From CAKSUT01 sp045542335 (GTDB lineage Bacteria; Bacillota; Clostridia; Oscillospirales; CAG-382), in NCBI GenBank assembly GCA_045542335.1, contig JAZQKV010000004.1, positions 1-14,786 of the forward strand: a stretch of DNA of 14,786 nt, written 5' to 3'. Below are positions 1 to 6,508 of this stretch, piece by piece (the stretch's first letter is position 1; every line of letters begins with the position of its first letter). The position numbers and the translations under genes are program-made. Under the pieces are notes generated by a model. It did no database searches. It had not been told where the DNA came from and saw only the letters and a list, made by a program, of their open reading frames with translations.

Positions 1-399
1 GTTGATGCACCGTTCAAGGTGTTTGAGCATTTTGGCTTCCAAAGCGGAAGAAACATTGACAAGTTTGCCGATTGCACACCCCTTCGTTCGGACAACGGAC
101 TTATTTTCCTGCCGAGATATATCAATTCGTTTATGTCGCTCAAGGTTGAGCAATATGTTGACCTTGACACCCACGGAATGTTTATCTGCTCTGTCACCGA
201 GGCAAGGGTGCTTTCCAATGCCGAAACAATGACATACACCTATTATCACAACAACGTAAAGCCCAAACCCGAAACCGACGGTAAAAAGGGATTTGTGTGC
301 AAAATCTGCGGATATGTGTATGAGGGCGACAAGCTGCCTGAAGATTTTGTATGCCCGCTTTGCAAACACGGGGCATCTGATTTTGAAGAAATAAAATAA
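1..399 (+). CDS. Flavin reductase-rubredoxin fusion (high-molecular-weight rubredoxin type), 3' part only
   Basis: The 5' end lies outside the window; frame 1 is open from base 1 to the TAA at 397-399, giving 132 codons. The first ~85 residues match the C-terminal part of FMN-binding flavin reductase domains (FEHFGFQSGRNIDKFAD, then a beta-rich segment ending TYTYYHN). A short PKPET linker leads into a complete rubredoxin domain. Its four iron-ligand cysteines are encoded at 298-300, 307-309 (CKICGY) and 352-354, 361-363 (CPLC). In anaerobes such fusions pass electrons from NAD(P)H through FMN and the Fe(Cys)4 centre to oxygen- or peroxide-reducing partners. That role is family knowledge, not shown here. 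The second cysteine pair is followed by KHGASDF rather than the usual G-x-x-K, a variant I recall from rubredoxin tails in Clostridia. Ferritin starts 29 bp downstream on the same strand, so co-transcription is likely. Any start upstream of base 1 cannot be judged. Confidence 0.88.
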   Translation, partial: VDAPFKVFEHFGFQSGRNIDKFADCTPLRSDNGLIFLPRYINSFMSLKVEQYVDLDTHGMFICSVTEARVLSNAETMTYTYYHNNVKPKPETDGKKGFVCKICGYVYEGDKLPEDFVCPLCKHGASDFEEIK

Positions 400-428
400 A
401 AAAATAAAATTCAAGGAGGCAAAACAAA

Positions 429-941
429 ATGTTAAACGCAAAAGTAAAAGAGCTTATCAATCAGCAAATCAACAAGGAATTTTATTCCGCATATCTCTAC
501 CTCGATTTTTCCGACTATTTTGAGGACAGAGGTCTCAGCGGTTTTGCAAACTGGTATAACATCCAGGCTCAGGAGGAGAGAGACCATGCAATGCTTTTCC
601 ACAAGTATCTGCAGAACAACAACGAAAAGGTAACTCTCGAAGCAATTGCAAAGCCTGACAAGGTTCTCGACAGCGACATGGCTGTTCTCAAGGCAGGTCT
701 TGAGCATGAGATTTATGTTACCTCTCTCATAAACGACATTTATGCCGCTGCATATGAGGTTAAGGATTTCCGCACCATGCAGTTCCTTGACTGGTTCGTT
801 AAGGAGCAGGGCGAAGAAGAAACCAACGCAAACGACCTCATCACCAAGATGGAGCTTTTCGGCTCTGACCCAAAGAGCCTTTATATGCTCAACAATGAGC
901 TCGCAGCAAGAGTTTACACTGCTCCCTCGCTTGTAATTTAA
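429..941 (+). CDS. ftnA: Non-haem bacterial ferritin, iron storage
   Basis: A 170-residue ferritin, normal length for the FtnA family, which assembles into a cytoplasmic 24-subunit cage that oxidises Fe(II) and stores it as mineral. All ferroxidase-centre residues sit at the same numbers as in E. coli FtnA: Glu17, Glu50 and His53 (in QAQEERDHA) for the A site, and Glu94, Gln127 and Glu130 (in EQGEEE) for the B and C sites, with Tyr24 next to them. The enzyme should therefore be active. There is no haem-binding Met as in bacterioferritin. Start ATG 429 follows a strong AAGGAGG at 413-419. The gene begins 29 bp after the rubredoxin fusion, a pairing that suggests protection from oxygen and iron stress or reductive iron release. 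A hairpin terminator follows the stop. Confidence 0.96.
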   Translation: MLNAKVKELINQQINKEFYSAYLYLDFSDYFEDRGLSGFANWYNIQAQEERDHAMLFHKYLQNNNEKVTLEAIAKPDKVLDSDMAVLKAGLEHEIYVTSLINDIYAAAYEVKDFRTMQFLDWFVKEQGEEETNANDLITKMELFGSDPKSLYMLNNELAARVYTAPSLVI

Positions 942-951
942 CTGTTAAAGC

Positions 952-991
952 AAAACCCACATCGGACGGAGCATTGTCAGGTGTGGGTTTT
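952..991 (+). terminator. Rho-independent terminator after ferritin
   Basis: A perfect 10-bp stem, AAAACCCACA (952-961) with TGTGGGTTTT (982-991), encloses a 20-nt loop. It begins 10 bp after the ferritin stop. The T-rich end lies in the 3' arm (TTTTATTGT). It probably ends the rubredoxin-ferritin transcript. The next gene's promoter overlaps it. Confidence 0.7.
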
Positions 992-1001
992 ATTGTATAA
1001 A
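974..1001 (+). promoter_or_regulatory. Probable promoter of the ZIP transporter gene
   Basis: A -35 box TTGTCA (974-979, 5 of 6 consensus) and a -10 box TATAAA (996-1001, 5 of 6) are separated by 16 bp and lie 27 bp upstream of the ZIP start codon. The -35 box is in the terminator loop and the spacer contains the terminator's 3' arm, so the two signals share the same DNA. Confidence 0.5.
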
Positions 1002-1027
1002 GGTGCGTTCAGAAAGGAGATGGCTTT

Positions 1028-1780
1028 ATGGAAATGGTTTTGCTGACGGCTCTTGGCGTTGGCGGCGCAACGGTTTTTGGCTCACTCATAGGCTTTGCCT
1101 TTAAAAAAATGTCCCATAAGTTTTCGGATATAATTCTTGCCTTTGCGGCAGGTGTTATGCTTGCGGCGGCGGTGCTCGGTCTTGTCATACCCTCGGTTGA
1201 ATACGGCGGTAAATACGGTTTAATTATAACCATCGCAGGTATATTTGCAGGCGCAGTTTGCCTTAATGCCATAGACAAGCTTGTTCCGCATCTTCACAAG
1301 CTTGTCGGGGCGGATATCGAAGCCCACAACAACGCAAATCTTGGCAAAGTGCTTCTTTTCGTAACGGCAATTGCAATACATAATCTGCCCGAGGGAATCG
1401 CCGCAGGCGTGGGATTCGGAGCAGGAGATACATCCCAGGCTCTCATGATTGCAGGCGGCATTGCACTTCAGAATATCCCCGAGGGAATGGTTATCATCTC
1501 TCCAATGCTTGCCGCAGGAGTGAAACCCGGGAAAACCTTCGTGTGCGCCATGATAACAGGCCTTGTGGAGGTCGTCGGTACACTTATCGGCTATTTCGCC
1601 GTCAGTATCGCAACAGTTATCCTCCCCTTCGCACTCGCCTTCGCAGGCGGTACAATGCTCTACGTCATAAGCGACGAAATGATTCCCGAAACCCATGCCC
1701 ATGGCTGCGAAAGAGGCGCAACCTATTCACTCCTCGCCGGCTTTTGCATCATGCTCGTCATGGACGTTTTGCTGGGGTAG
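1028..1780 (+). CDS. ZIP-family divalent metal transporter (GufA/ZupT-like)
   Basis: A 250-residue integral membrane protein with about eight hydrophobic segments. It carries the two metal-site signatures of ZIP carriers: HNLPEG at residues 118-123 in transmembrane segment 4 and QNIPEG at 148-153 in segment 5. The loop between segments 3 and 4 is rather short and has His88, His90 and His100, as expected for a metal-gathering loop. ZIP proteins move Zn(II) and often Fe(II) or Mn(II) into the cytoplasm; the exact metal cannot be read from sequence. Start ATG 1028 has AGGAG at 1015-1019 with 8-nt spacing; a second ATG two codons later lacks comparable spacing. The neighbouring ferritin makes iron a plausible substrate, but this is inference. 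A ferritin-independent promoter lies just upstream. Confidence 0.93.
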   Translation: MEMVLLTALGVGGATVFGSLIGFAFKKMSHKFSDIILAFAAGVMLAAAVLGLVIPSVEYGGKYGLIITIAGIFAGAVCLNAIDKLVPHLHKLVGADIEAHNNANLGKVLLFVTAIAIHNLPEGIAAGVGFGAGDTSQALMIAGGIALQNIPEGMVIISPMLAAGVKPGKTFVCAMITGLVEVVGTLIGYFAVSIATVILPFALAFAGGTMLYVISDEMIPETHAHGCERGATYSLLAGFCIMLVMDVLLG

Positions 1781-1796
1781 GAGTGGTGGTGCCAAA

Positions 1797-1874
1797 GGGG
1801 GGGCTTCGCCCCACACCCCACTTAAGACCCTTTTTCGAGAAAAAGGGGCTTAAGAATCCCCAAAAAGCTTTATA
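1797..1874 (-). repeat. Intergenic hairpin repeat, copy 1 (minus orientation)
   Basis: Read on the minus strand this starts with TATAAAGCTTTTTG (1861-1874), then GGATT, then a long hairpin: arms 1840-1854 and 1821-1835 pair with one mismatch around a 4-nt loop. A second tight hairpin, GGGGC-GAA-GCCCC, follows (1800-1812). It has the same order of parts as the two plus-strand copies at 1959 and 2046. It sits right after the ZIP stop codon, so it may also end that transcript. Confidence 0.7.
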
Positions 1875-1905
1875 ATAGGGACAAAATTTTATATTGAATT
1901 AAAAA

Positions 1906-1936
1906 CAGCCTGACTTTTTAGATATAAGTCAGGCTG
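1906..1936 (+). terminator. Hairpin terminator downstream of the ZIP gene
   Basis: A perfect 11-bp stem, CAGCCTGACTT (1906-1916) with AAGTCAGGCTG (1926-1936), has a 9-nt loop and is flanked by A-rich sequence on the left and AATTTATGTTTT on the right. It could work in either direction. It lies 126 bp after the ZIP stop and is unrelated in sequence to the repeats on each side. Confidence 0.6.
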
Positions 1937-1958
1937 AATTTATGTTTTAACTTTCCTG

Positions 1959-2031
1959 TTTAAAAGTTTTTGGGATTTTTAAGGACTTTTTTCAAAAAGT
2001 CCTTAAACAGGGGCACGGGGACAGAGTCCCC
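1959..2031 (+). repeat. Intergenic hairpin repeat, copy 2
   Basis: Starts TTTAAAAGTTTTTG (1959-1972), then GGATT. A hairpin follows with arms AAGGACTTTTT (1981-1991) and AAAAAGTCCTT (1994-2004), and a tight second hairpin GGGGAC-AGA-GTCCCC ends it (2017-2031). An outer pair, CCTGTTTAA (1955-1963) with TTAAACAGG (2003-2011), can close the structure further, competing with the last bases of the inner arm. The parts are those of copies 1 and 3, but the stem letters differ while pairing is kept. Confidence 0.7.
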
Positions 2032-2045
2032 GCATTGCAATCATC

Positions 2046-2107
2046 TTTAAAAGTTTTTGTGGGGGGATTCAAAGGGGGACACTTTTTTCAAAAAGTGTCC
2101 CCCTTTG
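2046..2107 (+). repeat. Intergenic hairpin repeat, copy 3, likely also the pot operon terminator
   Basis: Starts TTTAAAAGTTTTTG (2046-2059). A G-run and GATT follow, then a 17-bp perfect stem: 2071-2087 pairs with 2090-2106, leaving only a 2-nt apex. The second small hairpin of the other copies is missing. It lies 17 bp past the end of potD, and on the minus strand the stem is flanked by AT-rich sequence, so it is the best candidate for ending the polyamine operon transcript. Confidence 0.7.
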
Positions 2108-2123
2108 TTAAAAACATCTTGTA

Positions 2124-3341
2124 TCAATACATCTGCTTTTTCTTTGCTTTGCGGATACGCAAGAGGATGATGAGGATAACGAGGGCAAGGGCGAGGATAA
2201 CGAATGCAACGCTCATCCACACGTCTCCGTCGCTATCGAGACCGATCATTATGTCGTTCCACTGTTCGTTTGTCAGCTCATTGATTTCCTTAGGGAGGTT
2301 AATGAAGCTTTCGGTACTGAGGGTGGAGAGGTCGGGATAGGTGATGGGGTTTGAGGTGATTTCCTCGTCGAGCAGGGGAAGAGCCTCGGTGTTGGGCGTT
2401 GAATAGCAAATGTATTCGCAGTTTGCCGCCGCAATTTCGGGCTCGCAGAGGAAGTTTATAAATGCCTCAGCCGCCGCCTTGTTCTTTGAACCCTTGGGAA
2501 TACAAACAGAGTCAATGAAAATATTTACTGTTTCCTTGGGGTAAGCAAAAGCAAGGTCGGGGTTGTCGGCAATCATTGTCACCGCATCTCCTGCATAATA
2601 GGGAGCAAGCCATGCCTCGCCAAGACGCATCTTGTCAAACACCTGGTCCATTACATACTGCTGAACAATAGGCTTCTGCGCACGAAGTGCCTCGGCAGCA
2701 TCAAGTATTTCAGCCTCGTCGGTTGAGTTGATGGAATAACCAAGCTTTGCAAGAGCTACCGCAAAAGCATCACGGGAGTTTGAAAACATGAGAATCTTTC
2801 CTGCATATTCTTCATCCCAGAGAATATCCCAGCTTTCAATGGGCTTTGTAACGTGGTTTTTGTTGTAAATGATGCCAACTGTTCCCCATGTGTAAGGAAC
2901 GGAGTATTCGCAGTTCGGGTCAAAGCTGTTGTAGCGGTATTCGTCGGCAATGAAGCTGATGTTGGGAATGTTGGAGAAATCAAGCTTTTCAAGCATATCC
3001 TCCTCAATCATCTTGGCAATCATGTAGTCCGAGGGAATGATGATGTCGTAAACAGAAGTGCCGCCAACAGAAAGCTTTGCATAAAGGTCCTCGTTGGTTG
3101 CAAAATTGGTGTAAACAACGTCAATACCTGAAATCTTTTCAAATTCTTCAATAACGTCAACACTTCCGTCTGTGCCGTCGGAAATGTATTCGCCCCAGTT
3201 GTAAACATTGAGGGTTATTCCCTGACCCTTGAACTTTTCATAATATGATGCGTCCGTAACGCCAACTTCGGCGTTTACGCCAAGAGTGAAAAGCGGTACG
3301 CAAACAATAAGTGCAAACAAAAATGCAAACAATCTTTTCAT
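2124..3341 (-). CDS. potD: Spermidine/putrescine-binding protein with C-terminal membrane anchor
   Basis: A 405-residue substrate-binding protein of the PotD/PotF family, last gene of the importer operon. A signal peptide (residues 1-24) ends in VNA, a good signal peptidase I site. There is no lipobox; the only nearby cysteine, in LIVC, lacks the small residue needed before it. The mature protein begins with the family's YNWGEYI element (47-53), which forms part of the polyamine pocket in E. coli PotD. The ligand-binding domain runs to about residue 370. The protein then ends in a hydrophobic helix (about 374-394) and a basic tail, RIRKAKKKQMY. It is therefore probably held on the outer face of the membrane by its C terminus instead of by a lipid. 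Start ATG 3341 has AGAAAGGA upstream with 8-nt spacing; the gap after potC is 35 bp. Confidence 0.93.
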   Translation of the reverse strand: MKRLFAFLFALIVCVPLFTLGVNAEVGVTDASYYEKFKGQGITLNVYNWGEYISDGTDGSVDVIEEFEKISGIDVVYTNFATNEDLYAKLSVGGTSVYDIIIPSDYMIAKMIEEDMLEKLDFSNIPNISFIADEYRYNSFDPNCEYSVPYTWGTVGIIYNKNHVTKPIESWDILWDEEYAGKILMFSNSRDAFAVALAKLGYSINSTDEAEILDAAEALRAQKPIVQQYVMDQVFDKMRLGEAWLAPYYAGDAVTMIADNPDLAFAYPKETVNIFIDSVCIPKGSKNKAAAEAFINFLCEPEIAAANCEYICYSTPNTEALPLLDEEITSNPITYPDLSTLSTESFINLPKEINELTNEQWNDIMIGLDSDGDVWMSVAFVILALALVILIILLRIRKAKKKQMY

Positions 3342-3376
3342 TTGTCAAATCCTTTCTGAAATCCGTGAAAAAACAA

Positions 3377-4177
3377 TCAATGTCTCATTGCGGCAAACTT
3401 CTTTTTCTCTTTCTTTTCCTGCTGTATAGAATGAATATTGACGATCATGAGTATAAGAAGCACCACAACAAAGAAAATGGTTGAAAGCGCATTGAGCATC
3501 GGGGTCATGGGCTTTCGTGTGATTGAATAAATAACGATGGGAAGCGTCTGAGAAGAGGGTCCCGACGTAAAATAACTGATAACAAAGTCGTCAATGGAAT
3601 AGGTTATCGCCATGAGAAAACCCGAAACAATACCCGGCATGATTTCGGGAACAACAACCTTGAAAAATGCCTGAACATTGTTGCAGCCGAGGTCAAGAGC
3701 CGCCTCGTAAATGCTGTTGTTCATCTGACGAAGCTTTGGAAGAACGCTGAAAACAACCGTCGGCACGCTGAAAGTGATGTGTGCAAGAATCATTGTCACA
3801 TATCCCGACGACATTCTTAACGATGAAAACAGAATCATCAGCGAAATACCCGTCACAATTTCGGGGTTGAGAATTGGCAGATACGAAACGTTTTTGATGA
3901 GTGAGCGACTGTTTTTCTTCATGTTGTGAATACCAATCGCCGCACACGTTCCGAGAATCGTTGCAAGCACCGAGGAAATCAGCGCAATGAGAAGCGTGTT
4001 CCACAGAGCACCCAGAATCTGCTCGTTGTGAATAAGCTCCGCATACCATTTAAAGGTAAAGCCTGTCCACACACGACCTTTTCCCTCATTGAAGGAGAAG
4101 AAAATCAAAACCGCAATTGGTGCATAAAGGAAAAGGAAAACAAGAAAAATGTAGGTCTTTGAAAGAAATTTCATCAT
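3377..4177 (-). CDS. potC: Spermidine/putrescine ABC transporter permease PotC
   Basis: A 266-residue inner-membrane permease with about six hydrophobic segments. The cytoplasmic EAA loop that docks on the ATPase is clear: EAALDLGCNNVQAFFKVVVPEIMPGI, near residues 176-201. The N-terminal YAPIAVLIFFSFNEGK and the IDDFVISYFTSGP element are typical of PotC/PotI. It pairs with PotB to form the membrane channel. Its ATG overlaps the potB stop as ATGA (4174-4177), so the two are translationally coupled. The ribosome binding site is GGAG inside the last codons of potB. The basic C terminus (KKEKKKFAAMRH) should be cytoplasmic. Confidence 0.95.
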   Translation of the reverse strand: MMKFLSKTYIFLVFLFLYAPIAVLIFFSFNEGKGRVWTGFTFKWYAELIHNEQILGALWNTLLIALISSVLATILGTCAAIGIHNMKKNSRSLIKNVSYLPILNPEIVTGISLMILFSSLRMSSGYVTMILAHITFSVPTVVFSVLPKLRQMNNSIYEAALDLGCNNVQAFFKVVVPEIMPGIVSGFLMAITYSIDDFVISYFTSGPSSQTLPIVIYSITRKPMTPMLNALSTIFFVVVLLILMIVNIHSIQQEKKEKKKFAAMRH

Positions 4178-5004
4178 ACCAGCGTGTCCTCCATTTCCTC
4201 GTTGTCAAACTGATTGAAGATGCCCATGCAAATGAGCACAACAACCATGAGAAGAAGCGAAATCGCCGAGCCATAATGGGGATTGTATTCTCCACCCGAA
4301 ACAAACTGACGTTCAATGAGGTCACCAATAAGAGTGTTTCCCGCACCGCCCAATAACTGCGAAATAACAAAGGTACTAACCGCCGGCACGAAGGTCATTG
4401 TAATACCCTGCGTGATGCCCGGAAAGCTCAAAGGGAAAATCACCTTTGTAAGCACATGGACAGGGCTTGCACCAAGGTCATATGCCGCCTCAATAACCCT
4501 GCGGTCAATTTTTGTCATAATCGAGTAAAGGGGGATAATCATAAAGGGGATATAGTTGTAAACCATGCCGAGAATAACCGCACCCTGAGTGTTGATAAGC
4601 TGAACGGGTTGCATACCGATTGCTTTGAGAACGGTGTTTATGAGTCCCGACTCGGTTTCGAGAATTGTCATCCATGCGTATGTGCGCAGAAGGAAGTTCA
4701 TCCACATTGGAAGCATGACAAGCATGACAAGAACTCTCTGATAATTTGCCGTCATTTTGGACATGAAATATGCAAGCGGATATGACACAACAAGACAGAT
4801 AACCGTTGCGAAAACCGCAAGATAAATTGATTTCAAAAGAACGGGAAGATATTTTGTGGCAAAGCGTATGTTGTCAAAGGTCACAGCCCCCGTGTTTCTG
4901 TCGGTAAAAGCAAAATACACAATCAGCATAAGGGGAATAACCGTGAAAATGAGCATCCAGACGATGTATGGAATTGAAAGGATACGGGCGTTTTTGTTAT
5001 TCAT
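4174..5004 (-). CDS. potB: Spermidine/putrescine ABC transporter permease PotB
   Basis: A 276-residue permease with about six transmembrane segments, starting with PYIVWMLIFTVIPLMLIVYFAF, a classic opening for PotB/PotH. The EAA loop reads EAAYDLGASPVHVLTKVIFPLSFPGI (about residues 192-217). The element MLPMWMNFLLRTYAWMTIL is highly characteristic of the PotB/PotH branch. Start ATG 5004 has AAGGAGG 8 nt upstream, within the end of potA; the two reading frames overlap by 8 bp. With PotC it forms the translocation path driven by PotA. Confidence 0.95.
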   Translation of the reverse strand: MNNKNARILSIPYIVWMLIFTVIPLMLIVYFAFTDRNTGAVTFDNIRFATKYLPVLLKSIYLAVFATVICLVVSYPLAYFMSKMTANYQRVLVMLVMLPMWMNFLLRTYAWMTILETESGLINTVLKAIGMQPVQLINTQGAVILGMVYNYIPFMIIPLYSIMTKIDRRVIEAAYDLGASPVHVLTKVIFPLSFPGITQGITMTFVPAVSTFVISQLLGGAGNTLIGDLIERQFVSGGEYNPHYGSAISLLLMVVVLICMGIFNQFDNEEMEDTLV

Positions 5005-6103
5005 TCACGCCGCCTCCTTCCGCCTCGGCAAGTATCTTGCTTTCTGCCGAGCTTGGAGAAGCGTAACTGTTTTTCATTATGTGTATGTCCTCAGGCGTAA
5101 AGGAAAGACCGATGTATGCGCCCTGTTCTGCCGCCTTTGTGGAATGGATTATCCACTTGTAGCCAAAGCTTTCAACAATCATTTCATAGTGAACGCACTT
5201 GAAGGTTACGGTTTCAACCGTGCCGTTGATTGTTTCATCGGTGGGGGAGGTCACGGTGATGTCCTCGGGACGGATAACAACGTCAACATTTTCCATTTTG
5301 TCAAAACCCTTGTCAACGCAACGGAAACGCTTTCCCGCAAATTCAACGTCGAAATCATCGTGCATAACGCCGGGAATGATGTTGCTTTCGCCGATAAAGC
5401 GTGCAACAAAGGCGTTTTTAGGCTCGTTGTAAATGTCCTGGGGAGTGCCGATCTGATTTATAATTCCTCCGTTCATGACAACAACACGGTCGGACATGGT
5501 GAGAGCCTCCTCCTGGTCGTGGGTGACATAAACGAAAGTTATTTCAAGCTGCTGTTGGATTTTGCGCAGTTCAATCTGCATCTGTTTTCGGAGCTGAAGG
5601 TCAAGAGCACCCAGCGGCTCGTCAAGAAGAAGCATTCTCGGATGGTTGATAAGAGCTCTTGCAATGGCAACTCTCTGTTGCTGACCGCCCGAAAGCAAAT
5701 CTACGTTTCTTCCGCCGAAATCCGCAAGATTCACAAGCTCAAGCATTTCAAGAACTCTTGAGTGAATCTCCTTTTCGGGTAATTTTTTAAGTCTCAGTCC
5801 AAACGCTATGTTCTCATATACGTTCAAGTGTGGGAACAGTGCATATTTCTGGAAGACGGTGTTAACCTGTCTTTTGTAAGGTGGAATGCCGTTAATCAGC
5901 TTTCCGTCAAAAAAAACCTCGCCGGAATCGGGGGTAACAAAACCGCCGATAATACGGAGCGTAGTTGTCTTACCGCATCCGGAAGGTCCCAAGAGAGTGA
6001 TAAATTCCTTGTCCATGATGTCAAGGTCGATTTCTTTAAGCACTCTTTCGCCATCGTATTCAACAACGATGTTCTTCAAGCTTACAATCGCATTTGTTGC
6101 CAA
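4997..6103 (-). CDS. potA: Spermidine/putrescine ABC transporter ATPase PotA, probable TTG start
   Basis: A 368-residue ATP-binding subunit. Walker A GPSGCGKTT is at residues 39-47, Q-loop Gln85, signature LSGGQQQR at 137-144, Walker B LLLDEP at 158-163, D-loop GALD, and switch His195 in THDQEEA. A C-terminal TOBE-type regulatory part follows from about residue 245. It powers import through PotB and PotC. Start choice: the frame is open to a GTG at 6139, but that codon overlaps its own possible GGAGGT. The TTG at 6103 has GGAGGT (6111-6116) at 7-nt spacing and begins the protein where family members usually begin (ATNAIVSLKNIVVEYDG), so I prefer it. First gene of the operon. Confidence 0.93.
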   Translation of the reverse strand: MATNAIVSLKNIVVEYDGERVLKEIDLDIMDKEFITLLGPSGCGKTTTLRIIGGFVTPDSGEVFFDGKLINGIPPYKRQVNTVFQKYALFPHLNVYENIAFGLRLKKLPEKEIHSRVLEMLELVNLADFGGRNVDLLSGGQQQRVAIARALINHPRMLLLDEPLGALDLQLRKQMQIELRKIQQQLEITFVYVTHDQEEALTMSDRVVVMNGGIINQIGTPQDIYNEPKNAFVARFIGESNIIPGVMHDDFDVEFAGKRFRCVDKGFDKMENVDVVIRPEDITVTSPTDETINGTVETVTFKCVHYEMIVESFGYKWIIHSTKAAEQGAYIGLSFTPEDIHIMKNSYASPSSAESKILAEAEGGGVNE

Positions 6104-6248
6104 CTCTCGCACCTCCGTGCCGTGCTGTGTGTGCGGCACCTCCCGACCCGAAAAAGCGGGTGAATTTTCACGCCCAAAAAAGAAGTAAAAGCTGAATCCG
6201 GGAGAGATTCAAATTCCCTTTGCCACAGCCATAGATTTAAAGGAAACC
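6104..6248 (-). promoter_or_regulatory. Structured 5' leader of the pot operon
   Basis: The predicted transcript start near 6248 and the TTG at 6103 define a leader of about 145 nt. Reading along the minus strand it contains a GAATC/GATTC hairpin (6206-6210 with 6194-6198) followed by a T-rich run, a GTGA/TCAC hairpin, an ACCCG/CGGGT hairpin (6146-6150 with 6157-6161) competing for the same C-run, and GTGCCG/CGGCAC (6134-6139 with 6117-6122) directly before the ribosome binding site. I recognise no known riboswitch. Confidence 0.4.
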
Positions 6249-6254
6249 AAGTCT

Positions 6255-6282
6255 ATTATATCCAATTGTGAGAAAATGTCAA
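6255..6282 (-). promoter_or_regulatory. Consensus sigma-A promoter of the pot operon
   Basis: On the minus strand TTGACA (6277-6282) and TATAAT (6255-6260) match the vegetative consensus at all 12 positions, with a 16-bp spacer. Expected transcription start is near 6248. No competing promoter was seen nearer potA. Confidence 0.85.
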
Positions 6283-6323
6283 GAGCTTTCGATGAAATAC
6301 TACAAATTCTTAAAAGAAAATTC

Positions 6324-6353
6324 TTGATTAGACGGAATTAGCCGTGATTAGAC
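6324..6353 (-). repeat. Three tandem 10-bp repeats upstream of the pot promoter
   Basis: On the minus strand three consecutive decamers read GTCTAATCAC (6344-6353), GGCTAATTCC (6334-6343) and GTCTAATCAA (6324-6333). The shared core is G-T/G-CTAAT. One copy per helical turn places them on one face of the DNA, about 75-105 bp upstream of the expected start site. They look like a candidate regulator site. The rest of 6361-6446 is AT-rich with no gene or clear signal. Confidence 0.45.
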
Positions 6354-6445
6354 GGATTTAACTTGAAGAAAATCAAAAAAATGGGCGATTTCCTTTGAAA
6401 ATCTCTTGAATTCTCCGTTTTTCTTTGAATTCTACCTCTGAAACA

Positions 6446-6493
6446 CGCAAAAAAGAGAGCCGATTGTGACAAAGAAATGTCAATCGGCTCTCT
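6446..6493 (-). terminator. Rho-independent terminator of the alkaline phosphatase gene
   Basis: On the minus strand a 13-bp perfect stem (6481-6493 with 6454-6466, AGAGAGCCGATTG) has a 14-nt loop and is followed directly by a T-run. It starts 16 bp after the phosphatase stop codon. The T-run is on the minus side only, so it is directional and insulates the downstream pot promoter. Confidence 0.9.
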
Positions 6494-6508
6494 TATCATT
6501 GTTTGTTA

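Noticed and set aside
1543..1875. A 110-codon + strand reading frame running from inside the ZIP gene into the repeat region
   Set aside because: It lies in another frame of the ZIP gene and its end is translated repeat DNA (PFFEKKGLKNPQ), a common source of false gene calls.
1797..2107. The repeat cluster as a CRISPR array or an insertion sequence end
   Set aside because: There are no equal-length spacers, the copies face both ways, and no transposase or cas gene is present.
4856..5761. A 301-codon + strand reading frame opposite potB and potA
   Set aside because: It is antisense to two well-supported genes with all family motifs, has no ribosome binding site and resembles no known protein.
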